Part shown: positions 37,331 through 47,500 of the stretch, in pieces | Layout: every line of letters begins with the position of its first letter | Numbering within the stretch: the first letter of the stretch is position 1 | Assembly (NCBI RefSeq): GCF_905171765.1 | Contig: NC_053391.1 | Location: 689,621,257-689,685,256, forward strand | Direction of reading: 5' to 3' | DNA length: 64,000 nucleotides | From: Bufo bufo | Lineage: Eukaryota > Chordata > Amphibia > Anura > Bufonidae | The notes under the pieces: model-generated | What the model was told of the DNA's origin: nothing | Database searches by the model: none | What the model saw: only the letters and a program-made list of their open reading frames with translations | Made by a program: the position numbers and the translations under genes

Positions 37331-38377
37331 CTGCCGCTGCGCGTGTGCGCGCGCGGTACCGTGCACTGCCGCTGCGCGTGTGCGCGCGCGGTACCGTGCA
37401 CTGCCGCTGCGCGTGTGCGCGCGCGGTACCGTGCACTGCCGCTGCGCGTGTGCGCGCGCGGTACCGTGCACTGCCGCTGCGCGTGTGCGCGCGCGGTACC
37501 GTGCACTGCCGCTGCGCGTGTGCGCGCGCGGTACCGTGCACTGCCGCTGCGCGTGTGCGCGCGCGGTACCGTGCACTGCCGCTGCGCGTGTGCGCGCGCG
37601 GTACCGTGCACTGCCGCTGCGCGTGTGCGCGCGCGGTACCGTGCACTGCCGCTGCGCGTGTGCGCGCGCGGTACCGTGCACTGCCGCTGCGCGTGTGCGC
37701 GCGCGGTACCGTGCACTGCCGCTCCGCGTGTGCGCGCGCGGTACCGTGCACTGCCGCTGCGCGTGTGCGCGCGCGGTACCGTGCACTGCCGCTGCGCGTG
37801 TGCGCGCGCGGTACCGTGCACTGCCGCTGCGCGTGTGCGCGCGCGGTACCGTGCACTGCCGCTGCGCGTGTGCGCGCGCGGTACCGTGCACTGCCGCTCC
37901 GCGTGTGCGCGCGCGGTACCGTGCACTGCCGCTCCGCGTGTGCGCGCGCGGTACCGTGCACTGCCGCTCCGCGTGTGCGCGCGCGGTACCGTGCACTGCC
38001 GCTCCGCGTGTGCGCGCGCGGTACCGTGCACTGCCGCTCCGCGTGTGCGCGCGCGGTACCGTGCACTGCCGCTCCGCGTGTGCGCGCGCGGTACCGTGCA
38101 CTGCCGCTGCGCGTGTGCGCGCGCGGTACCGTGCACTGCCGCTGCGCGTGTGCGCGCGCGGTACCGTGCACTGCCGCTGCGCGTGTGTGCGCGCGCGGTA
38201 CCGTGCACTGCCGCTGCGCGTGTGTGCGCGCGCGGTACCGTGCACTGCCGCTGCGCGGGTGCGCGCGCGGTACTGTACACTGCCGCTGACCGTGTGCGCG
38301 CGTGGTACTGTACAGTGCCGCTGCGCGTGCGCGCGGTACTGTACACTGCCGCTGTATGTGTGTACGGTACTGTACAC
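37331..38377. repeat. 35-bp GC-rich minisatellite, about 30 units
   Basis: The unit is ctgccgctgcgcgtgtgcgc then gcgcggtaccgtgca, exactly 35 bp from 37331 to about 38170, then 37 bp twice and shorter diverged units. Each intact unit holds ggtacc and a cgcgcgcg run. A G to C variant (gctccgcg) occurs once at 37716 and in six consecutive units from 37891 to 38100. One more diverged unit lies at 41031-41070 beyond the hAT insertion. Because 35 is not a multiple of three and the unit lacks stops, long frames appear in several frames on both strands; none is a gene. Confidence 0.95.
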
Positions 38378-38767
38378 CAGGGCTCGACAAATCCCAGGCG
38401 CCAGGTTGCCATGGCGACCAGGAATTTAGTCCTGGCGCTTGGGTATTTGTCAGCCCGTTTTCAAAGGTGCCCGGGCGATGGGCGCGGAGCTGCCGTTCTG
38501 TCCGGAGGCAGCACCGTTTGAAACAGCTCCTCAGTCTGAGTCAGTGAGTCACAGCACACAGAGAGCGAGACGCTGGCAGCAGGGAGGGGAGGGACCCGGG
38601 AGGAGTGTAATCTGATCCTAGAGTGGAAGCTGCTTATGCCAGCCCCTCCCCGCCCACCAACCAATCAGAGCTGAGGCAAGGACTAGCAGCTCTGGGTCAC
38701 TGACACAAGTACAGGAGGGAGTCTAGAAAGAATCGAATGAGTCTCAGGTTAAAAGAATCCGACTTAG

Positions 38768-39214
38768 GCCTCATGCACACGACCGTTGTTTTGTTCCGTG
38801 TCCGTTGTTCCGTTTTCCGTGATTTTCTGCGGACCCATTGACTTTCAATGGGTCCGTTGAAAACTCGGGAAATGCACCGTTTGTCATCCGCCTCCGTGAG
38901 CCATGTTTCCAGTCCGTCAAAAAAATATGACCTGTCCTAATATTTTCACGGACAACGGTTCGCGGACCCATTCAAGTCAATGGGTCCGTGAAAAAAAACG
39001 GAGGCACGCAAGATTGTCATCCGCGTCCGTGATCCGTGTCCATTTTTTTCCTATCATTTTCAAGGCAAACTTTACTTAGATTTTTTCTTTCACTTTTCAT
39101 GTCTGGTGATGCTTTAAAAATCAAGGAAGACACACGGAAACAAAAGGGGATCACGGAACGACGGAACCCCGTTTTGCAGACCGTGAAAAAATACTGTCAT
39201 GTGCATGAGGCCTT
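38768..39214. repeat. Foldback element, ggcctcatgcacacgacc family
   Basis: Ends ggcctcatgcacacgaccgt and tgtcatgtgcatgaggcct. Interior words ttgactttcaatgggtccgt and ttcaagtcaatgggtccgtg are direct and inverted variants. Nested in the hAT element. Confidence 0.75.
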
Positions 39215-39216
39215 AG

Positions 39217-39606
39217 GCTACTTTCACACTAGCGTTCAGAACGGATCCGTCTGCATTATAACTTTACAGACTTTACATTGAAAGTCAATGGGGAACGGAT
39301 CCGTTTGAAGATTGAGCCATATGGTGTCATCTTCAAACGGATCCGTCCCCATTGACTTACATTGTAAGTCTGGACGGATCCGCTTGCCTCCGCACGGCCA
39401 GGCGGACACCCGAACGCTGCAAGCAGCGTTCAGGTGTCCGCTCACTGAGCGGAGCGGAGGCTGAACGCCGCCAGACTGATGCATTCTGAGCGGATCCGCG
39501 TCCACTCAGAATACATTAGGGCTGGACGGATGCGTTCGGGGCCGCTTGTGAGCCCCTTCAAACGGAGCTCACGAGCGGACACCCGAACGCAGGTGTGAAA
39601 GTAGCC
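39217..39606. repeat. Foldback element, ggctactttcacac family
   Basis: Starts ggctactttcacactagcgt, ends ggtgtgaaagtagccc. Centre pairs ccattgactttcaatgtaaa-type words with their inverse, and aacggatccgt palindromes occur several times. Confidence 0.75.
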
Positions 39607-39607
39607 C

Positions 39608-40332
39608 TAGGGCTCTTTCACACTTGCGTTCTTTTCTTCCGGCATAGAGTTCCGTCGGGGCTCTATGCCGGAAGAATCCTGATCAGTTTTATCCTAATGC
39701 ATTCTGAATGGAGAGAAATCCGTTCAGGATGCATCAGGATGTCTTCAGTTCCGGAACGGAACGTTTTTTGGCCGGAGAAAATACCGCAGCATGCTGCGCT
39801 TTTTGCTCCGGTCAAAAATCCTGAACACTTGCCGCAAGGCCGGATCCGGAATTAATGCCCATTGAAAGGCATTGATCCGGACTTAAGCTAAACGTCGTTT
39901 CGGCGCATAGCCGGAGCCGACATTTAGCTTTTTCAGAGTGGTTACCATGGCTGCCAGGACGCTAAAGTCCTGGCAGCCATGGTAAAGTGTAGTGGGGAGC
40001 GGGGGAGCAGTATACTTACCGTCCGTGCGGCTCCCCGGGCGCTCCAGAGTGACGTCAGGGCGCTCCATGCGCATGGGGCGCTCTGACGTCATTCTGGAGC
40101 GCCCGGGGAGCCGCACGGACGGTAAGTATACTGCTCCCCCGCTCCCCACTACTACTATGGCAGCCAGGACTTTAATAGCGTCCTGGCTGCCATAGTAACA
40201 CTGAATGCATTTTGAAGACGTATCCGTCTTCAAATGCTTTCAGTACACTTGCGTTTTTCCGGATCCGGCGGGCACCTCCGGCAAATGGAGTGCACGCCGG
40301 ATCCGGACAACGCAAGTGTGAAAGAGCCCTTA
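39608..40332. repeat. Foldback element with a long central palindrome and CRE motifs
   Basis: Ends gggctctttcacacttgcgt and acgcaagtgtgaaagagccc. The centre (39950-40195) is a palindrome of about 100-bp arms (gtatacttaccgtccgtgcg returns as cgcacggacggtaagtatac), with tgacgtca in each arm near 40050 and 40084. It may be one foldback nested in another. Confidence 0.8.
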
Positions 40333-40580
40333 GTTAGAGACTCATTCGATTCATTGAGTTAAAAGAACCGTGAGTCAGACTCCAGAACAGGTTACACTGA
40401 GGCTGATGCTTTTGTTGCAGCAGTGATGAGATTAAGGGACAGGAGCAGAGAGATAAAAGTGACAGGACACAGTTTAGATTACAGTTTGAATTAACCCTTT
40501 AGGATCAAATTGGCTTCTCAAGGAGATCTATATGTTAAAGGCATCCCTTCTTCTGTCTCATTCAGTAGCTATATAACTAA

Positions 40581-40860
40581 GGGTACTTTCACACTTGCGG
40601 CAGGACGGATCCGGCAGGCTGTACACCCTGTCGGATCCGTCCTTCCGCTGTTTCGCCGGACCACCGCTCCGTCCCCATCGACTATAATGGGGGCAGAGCT
40701 CTGGCGCAGCACGGCAGTGCATGGTGAAAGGCAGCCGGACTAAAAGTCCTGCATGTCCAACTTTTTAGTCCGGCGGCCTCTCACCGCGAACTGCCGTGCT
40801 GCGCCGGAGCTCCACCCCCGTCCCCATTATAGTCAATAGGGTCCAGGGACGGAGCGGCGG
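40581..40860. repeat. Foldback element, gtactttcacacttgcgg, one end only
   Basis: Starts gggtactttcacacttgcgg. Interior pairs gactataatgggggcagagc with its inverse near 40815-40845 and ccggactaaaagtcc with a matching arm. The right terminus is missing. Confidence 0.55.
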
Positions 40861-41073
40861 TATATGTAACATGGTATACAGCATTATTGGGGGGCTCAAT
40901 GGAAAAGTGGGGGGGGGGGGGGGGGGGGAGCACTATGGGGGCACCTACTGGGGGCTTTATCACGCGGCTCCGCCTGGCTCCTAACTTTTTTAGCTGGCTC
41001 CTAGATTCCAAGGAAATTTGTCAAGCCCTGCTGTACACTGCCGCTCTATGTGTGTGTGCGGTACTGTATGTTG

Positions 41074-42072
41074 TTAAAGGGTTTCTACCACCTCATTTGG
41101 ACCTAATTAGCTGTCGGACACTAGCGATCTGCTAGTGTCTGATCTACCTAACCATGCTATTCTAAGACCTTTGTGTGCAGCCGTTACACTAAAAAAACAA
41201 CTTTTATTGGTATGCAAATGAGCCTCTAGGTGGTATGGGGGCTTCTTTTCAGCACCTAGAGGCTCCGTCCACTCACCCTGTATTCCGCCCCGCTCGTCCC
41301 TCCAGCCCGCCCATCTCTAGATTGCCAGCCTCCATCTCATCCATCGGCCTTATTCTCGCACCTGCGCCGTGTGCGTCTGTATTCGGCGCAGGCGCAATGA
41401 CTGTCTGACCGCTCCCTAACAGACGACGCCCGGCCAGTCAGACAGTCATTGCGCCTGCGCCGAATACAGACGCACACGGCGCAGGTGCGAGAATAAGGCC
41501 GATGGATGAGATGGAGGCTGGCAATCTAGAGATGGGCGTGCTGGAGGGACGAGCGGGGCGGAATACAGGGTGAGTGGACGGAGCCTCTAGGTCAGTGGTG
41601 GCGAACCTATGGCACGGTTGCCAGAGGTGGCACTCAGAGCCCTCTCTGTGGGCACCCGCACCCTGGAAAAAGTCTACAGTGTACCAATATGCCTTAGACT
41701 TTTCCTGCCATTAATCAGCTCAGGACGCACTATGAACAGCACAGACAGCGCACTGAATGCAGGCAGGCATTATAGCTAATGATAAAGTACATGGAAGATG
41801 GACTATATTGTATTCAGGTAAAATTGCAGAGGTTGGCACTTTGCGATAATTAAGTAGGTTTTTGGTTGCAGTTTGGGCACTTGGTCTCTAAAAGGTTCGC
41901 CATCACTGCTCTAGGTGCTGAAAAGAAGCCCCCATAGCACCTAGAGGCTCATTTGCATACCAATAAAAGTTGGTTTTTTAGTGTAACGGTTGCACACAAA
42001 GGTCTTAGAATAGCATGGTTAGGTAGATCAGACAGCTAATTAGGTCCAAATGAGGTGGTAGAAACCCTTTAA
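41074..42072. mobile_element. Foldback MITE with TTAA duplication, carrying a nested hAT
   Basis: TTAA at 41074-41077 and 42069-42072; ends agggtttctaccacctcatt and aatgaggtggtagaaaccct. The arms pair for over 300 bp: ggtatgcaaatgagcctcta, cgcaggcgcaatgactgtct and gagatggaggctggcaatct all recur inverted. Removing the 316-bp hAT at 41593-41908 restores the right arm. Confidence 0.9.
41593..41908. mobile_element. hAT MITE resembling OC1 (OposCharlie1), 316 bp
   Basis: Exact 8-bp duplication ctctaggt at 41585-41592 and 41909-41916. Ends cagtggtggcgaacctatgg and aaaaggttcgccatcactg are inverted with few differences. The interior words gtggcactcagagccctctc and agtttgggcacttggtctct match my memory of the OC1/OposCharlie1 family, known for horizontal transfer among tetrapods. 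Too short for a transposase. Confidence 0.8.
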
Positions 42073-42170
42073 TGCCCATGTTGTTTGGTTCTAGACTTCT
42101 TTATATGTTAATTTAAGGTGTTATTTTTGTCACTGAAAATAAGGCTTTATAAAAGGTAAAAAAAAAAATG

Positions 42171-42223
42171 CTCCAAACTTTTTTAGCTGGCTCCTAGATT
42201 CCAAGGAAATTTGCCAAGCCCTG
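42171..42223. mobile_element. Right-end fragment of the 38378-41030 hAT family
   Basis: ttttagctggctcctagatt then ccaaggaaatttgccaagcc and ctg matches 40988-41030 with one or two changes. Left side is lost in an A tract. Confidence 0.75.
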
Positions 42224-42664
42224 TGCTAATGTCAGCACTACATAACGGTATGTTTTTTACCTTTCTCCCTGCAGCCGTTCTGCTAAAATAAGCACTTTTA
42301 CAATATGCTAATGAGCCTCTAGGTGCTATGTGGGCGTAGATTCTGCACCTAGAGGCTCGGTCCACTCACCCTTTATCCCGCCCCACTCCTCTTGATTGAT
42401 GTCCAAGTTCCATGCGTCGTTGAGGAAATCCCGCTCCGTTCACTTCTGTATTCGGCGCAGGCACAGTGAGGAAGCCGGCACCAGGAGCGCAGCCTTCACT
42501 CACTGCGCCGAATACAGAAGTGAACGGAGCGGGATTTCCTCAACGACGCATGGAACTTGGACATCAATCAAGAGGAGCGGGGGAAGGGGGCAGAACGGAG
42601 GAGCGGCGCGGGATAAAGGGTCAGTAGACCGAGCCTCTAGGTGCTGATTCTACGCCCACATAGC

Positions 42665-42780
42665 ACCTCCAGCTGTTGCAAAACTACAACTCCCAGCATG
42701 CCCAAACAGCCTACAGCAGGGCATTGTAGGAGTTGTAGTTTTACAACAGCTGGAGGGCCGCAGGTTGAGCATGCCTGACA
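42665..42780. mobile_element. hAT-type foldback MITE with ZNF143-like motifs, left end lost
   Basis: ccagctgttgcaaaactaca then actcccagcatgcccaaaca, mirrored by ggagttgtagttttacaaca and ctggagggccgcaggttga; ends in catgcctg. Same family as 28829-28968. Confidence 0.72.
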
Positions 42781-42897
42781 TAGAGGCTCATTAGCATATT
42801 ATAAAAGTGCGTATTTTAGCAGAACGGCTGCAGGGAGAAATGTAAAGAACATACTGTTATGTATGCTGACATTGGCGCATTGCTACATAACAGCAAG

Positions 42898-43152
42898 GCC
42901 TCATGCACACGACCGTGCCGTTTTTTGCGGTCTGCAAACCGCGGATCCGCAAAAAACGGAAGGTGCCTGTGTTACCTTCAGCAATATAAATGCCTATTCT
43001 TGTCCGCAAAGCGCGGACAAGAACAGGACAGGTTATATTTTTTTAGCGGGGCCGCGGAACGGAGCCACATTGAAATGAATGGGTCCGCATCAGAGCCGCC
43101 AAAACAGCGGCTCGGATACGGACCCAAACAACGGTCGTGTGCATTAGACCTA
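42898..43152. repeat. Foldback element, ggcctcatgcacacgacc family
   Basis: ggcctcatgcacacgaccgt at the left and acggtcgtgtgcattagacc at the right. Interior has ttttttgcggtctgcaaacc and ttgaaatgaatgggtccgc. Confidence 0.75.
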
Positions 43153-43189
43153 ATTCTGATGGTAGAAACCCTTTAAAAAGGGCCCTCGG

Positions 43190-43900
43190 GCTATGAAAAA
43201 GTGTAAGAAAAAAAAGTTTAAATATAAAAAAAAAAAATATATATATATATAGATATATAAAAAAAAAAAATAATCATCCCCCCCCCTCCCCCAGTTTCGC
43301 AAAAAATTATTAAAAAAATAAATAAATAGTCATCTCCACATTTGAAGACATCCGTACTATTAAAATGTAAAAATATTTATCCCACACAGCGAATGCCATA
43401 GTGGGGGGAAAAAAATGTAAAAAAAATACATCAAAATTGCCTATATGCATTTTTTTCCCTCACTTTACCTTTAAAAAAAAAAATTTCATCATATAAAAAA
43501 AAAGAAAAAACACCCACATTTCAAAAAGGTATCACTAAAAATAACAGATAATAGATATACAGATAAGAGACGTCATGGGGGTCAGAATATGGCGGTCTAT
43601 ACAATATATTCACACGTCAGGTCCCGTGGCTTCGATCTTCGTGGTCTGAGGGGCCATATTAGGAGCCCATATAGTGACCCAGGAACCTGTATATATTAAT
43701 AACCACCTCACAAAACAGCAGTCATATCCAGGAGCGCCCTTTCTGACCATGGCATACAACAAGTGGGGCTGTTTCTGCCCGCACCAAATACTTTACAAAC
43801 ATTTTTTTTAAAAACCCAAAATGGCGCCAGGCCTGATTTTTTTTTTTTTTTTACCTTCAGTTTCAACAAAAAAAAACGGCCCAAATTTTACCTCATACCA
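43190..43900. repeat. A/T-rich simple sequence and dispersed A-rich repeat
   Basis: Long A runs, an atatatat stretch (43240-43262) and poly-C; the block 43320-43620 resembles the A-rich family at 23780-24130. No gene. Confidence 0.5.
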
Positions 43901-44039
43901 TTAAAACTGGCCCCCAACTGTTATAAAACACACTTGTAGCCCTGCTGAGACTTGTAGTCCCACCTGAGAGGATATAAACCGCTAACAGGGTCAATCTGCC
44001 GCCTAGCAGCTCCGCCGTGGCACAATCACCTCAGAACTC

Positions 44040-44556
44040 GCACACTGGTGACTGCGCATGCGTGGCAACGCTCCTCTGCCAACCTTCGCGCCTTCTCTCA
44101 GCTGCGTCACCGCTCGGCCGAGGCGCATGCGCATGAACGTCCGTGTTTGCGACGGGCAAATTGCCTTGAAACAAGTCATATAACCTGAGAAAAGAGACGA
44201 TTGTCTGATATCGCGTTAGTGATTACACGGTCTAGTGACCAAATCGGGGGGTCGTGAACAGTTTATTAGCATTGCCGGGTAAACTGCCAGGAAACAATAT
44301 GGCTTCCCGGCTGTGGCGCCTAGGAAGCTTGAGGTCATGCGTCCATATTTGTTGTGGGCACAGAGCTGTCACGTTACCTCATGACATGAAATTAATAACT
44401 GACTGTCTAATTATGACTTGTGGTCGGATTTTAGATTGGGCAGATACGATTTTTGAGGGTTTGATTCGATTATGGAAGAGGTGCCCATAAGTAAAATGGC
44501 TTCTGGGGTGTGGAGGCGGGGACTGTAGTGTGAGTCTATAGGAGGGATGTTCAGCA
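44040..44556 (+). promoter_or_regulatory. wdr73: Probable WDR73 promoter and 5' leader
   Basis: Local GC-rich patch (44030-44165) without repeats, 0.4-0.5 kb before the WDR73 start. It has two near-palindromic NRF1-type sites, tgcgcatgcg at 44053-44062 and gcgcatgcgc at 44123-44132, and two atggc YY1-like words (caatatggct near 44297, aaaatggcttc at 44494). There is no TATA box at an obvious spacing. NRF1/YY1 motifs are typical of housekeeping vertebrate promoters. The start site is not determined. Confidence 0.5.
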
Positions 44557-47500
44557 ATGGCTAGTGAGGAGTGTGAGGACTGGATCCTGGAGTCTATAAA
44601 GCTGTGAGTGTGTATGGCGGCCCCGAGCTGAATAGTATGTGCCTCCAAACCTCTGGTGCCTCATACCTCAGCCTACATAGTGGGAACTGGTGCTGCCTTA
44701 TGTAAACTATAGAGGATCTGTGGGTGACACTGTTATGGGGGGGATCTGTGGAGGACACACTGTTATGGGGATCTGTGGGTGACACTGTTATGGGGGATCT
44801 GTGGAGGACACACTGTTATGGGGGATGTGTGGAGGACACACTGTTATGGGGGGGATCTGTGGAGGACACACTGTTATGGGGATCTGTGGAGGACACACTG
44901 TTATGGGGATCTGTGGGTGACACTGTTATGGGGGATGTGTGGAGGACACACTGTTATGGGGGATGTGTGGAGGACACACTGTTATGGGGGGGATCTGTGG
45001 AGGACACACTGTTATGGGGGGGATCTGTGGAGGACACACTGTTATGGGGATCTGTGGGTGACACTGTTATGGGGGATGTGTGGAGGACACACTGTTATGG
45101 GGGATGTGTGGAGGACACACTGTTATGGGGGGGATGTGCGGAGGACACACTGTTATGGGGGGGATGTGCGGAGGACACACTGTTATGGGGGATGTGTGGA
45201 GGACACACTGTTATGGGGGGGATCTGTGGAGGACACACTGTTATGGGGATCTGTGGAGGACACACTGTTATCGGGGGATCTGTGGGTGATACTGCTATGG
45301 GGGGATCTGCGGATGACACTGTTATGGGGGGATGTGCGGAGGACACACTGTTATGGGGGGATCTGTGGAGGACACACTGTTATGGGGGGATCTGTGGAGG
45401 ACACACTGTTATGGGGGGATCTGTGGAGGACACACTGTTATGGGGGGATGCGCGGAGGACACACTGTTATGGGGGGGATGTGCGGAGGACACACTGTTAT
45501 GGGGGGGATGTGCGGAGGACACACTGTTATGGGGGGATGTGCGGAGGACACACTGTTATGGGGGGGGATGTGCGGAGGACACACTGTTATGGGGGGGGAT
45601 GTGCGGAGGACACACTGTTATGGGGGATCTGTGGAGGACACACTGTTATGGGGGATGTGCGGAGGACACACTGTTATGGGGGATGTGCGGAGGACACACT
45701 GTTATGGGGGGATGTGCGGAGGACACACTGTTATGGGGGGATGTGCGGAGGGCACACTGTTATGGGGGATCTGTGGAGGACACACTGTTATAGGGGATGT
45801 GCGGAGGACACACTGTTATGGGGGATGTGCGGAGGACACACTGTTATGGGGGGATGTGCGGAGGGCACACTGTTATGGGGGATCTGTGGAGGACACACTG
45901 TTATAGGGGATGTGCGGAGGACACACTGTTATGGGGGATGTGCGGAGGACACACTGTTATGGGGGATGTGCGGAGGACACACTGTTATGGGGGGATGTGC
46001 GGAGGACACACTGTTATGGGGGGATGTGCGGAGGACACACTGTTATGGGGGGATGTGCGGAGGACACACTGTTATGGGGGGGATGTGCGGAGGACACACT
46101 GTTATGGGGGGATGTGCGGAGGACACACTGTTATGGGGGGATGTGCGGAGGACACACTGTTATGGGGGGATGTGCGGAGGACACACTGTTATGGGGGGAT
46201 GTGCGGAGGACACACTGTTATGGGGGATGTGTGGAGGACACACTGTTATGGGGGATGTGCGGAGGACACACTGTTAGGGGGGGGATGTGCGGAGGACACA
46301 CTGTTAGGGGGGGGATGTGCGGAGGACACACTGTTATGGGGGATGTGCGGAGGACACACTGTTATGGGGGTTATTAGTGTCGTCTCTCACTGTTTTTTCT
46401 CTTTTACATTTTCAGATATAAAGATCTTCACGACTTTGAACTGCAGGAGGCGACGAGAGTCATAGAGTGGACGGGCGATAAGAGTGCGTGTATTGTGTGT
46501 GTGACCCATGGGGCCCCTTTACATGATGTGGGGCCCTAATAAAGCTCCGCCCTTTGATATTGCCTGTGCCCAGCAGACATAGAAGGCACTAGGCCCTATG
46601 ACAGTCAGTATGGCCTCTTCCTCTGCTGTAAACCGAGGGCTGGAGTTCCCCTGGAGAATACATGGCAGGAGATAGCAGGGTGGAGTTCCCCTTTAAGACA
46701 GCGCGGGGCCACATGGCTGACGATTTTCTCTTGCAGGTATCTGTATAGCGGGGTACACCGGGGCCCGGAAGAATGAAGTCCTGCAGCTGCTCTTCCCCCA
46801 GAAGCTCCATGAGCAGGAGAACCAGGTGAGAGGGGAGGTCGGTGGTTGCGCACCGACCTGTCAATCATCTCATTTAGATTATTATTAATTATTATTTTAT
46901 TTTTATTTTTTTCATTTTTGTTAGAATTTTTAGGCTTTTAAGTTGAGGCTTTTTTTGCGTTCATCCTCGTGAACCAACATGTTTGATATTTGTCTATGAT
47001 GTGAAAATTCGGTCAGAAATGGCGTCACGCTGGTGGAGCCTTTTTCGAGGCGGTATTTTGTGTGTTTTTTTCTATACCATTTTTTTGTGATTTATTTATT
47101 TATTTTTATAGCCGTCCCTTGGTCTGACAGCCATATTAGGATTTGCAGTAAACCCATATAGCCATTGGTTGCCGTGGGTGGGCGTGGCCAGACCACATGT
47201 GGCCTCCCGCACCGTGGGGTTACTCCATATATTTGGTCCATGACCCACATTTATCACCCGTCCGGTAAAGTTATGATCACTGGAGGTCCGACCGCTGGGA
47301 CCCCTCACAATCACAACAGAGATGCTTGGGTTCCCTGTGTAAATGGAGCAGAAGTGCGACCACCACAACTTTATGGTGCTCATACATGCGCACTACTACT
47401 ACTACATTGCCTCGGAAGACCACCTTTCTCATGACTAGTGGGTGTCCCAACAGTCGGACCCCCAGCATTCATACTTTTATCACCTGTTATCGACTCATTT

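Larger units (their letters stand above)
38378..41030. mobile_element. hAT element with perfect 8-bp target duplication, non-coding
   Basis: ctgtacac at 38370-38377 and 41031-41038 is an exact 8-bp duplication. The ends cagggctcgacaaat and atttgtcaagccctg are a 15-bp inverted repeat with one mismatch, typical of hAT. The interior (2.65 kb) has no transposase; it is filled by foldback elements (38768-40332, 40581-40860) and a G run. It interrupts the 35-bp array, so it is younger than the array. The sequence ggctcctagattccaaggaa near its right end recurs at 42190 as a truncated relative. Confidence 0.88.
42224..43176. mobile_element. Foldback MITE related to 41074-42072, with two nested elements
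   Basis: Arms pair over most of their length: ctttctccctgcagccgttc and gaacggctgcagggagaaat; cattcggcgcaggcac-like centre; gagcctctaggtgct in both. The right end gatggtagaaaccctttaa reaches TTAA at 43173. The left terminus is cut by the hAT fragment ending at 42223. A ZNF143-motif MITE (42665-42780) and a catgcacac foldback (42898-43152) are nested in its right arm. Confidence 0.78.

Noticed and set aside
37240..38521. Long open frames of 314-392 codons on both strands (HGTARAHAQRQCTVPRAHTR-type and RARYRALPLRVCARGTVHCR-type repeats)
   Set aside because: Produced by a stop-free 35-bp tandem unit read in three shifting frames; several frames on both strands are open over the same DNA.
44724..46465. 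517-codon and overlapping frames (EDTLLWG/GGHTVMG repeats)
   Set aside because: A minisatellite in WDR73 intron 1; frames shift with G-run length and there is no domain or start context.
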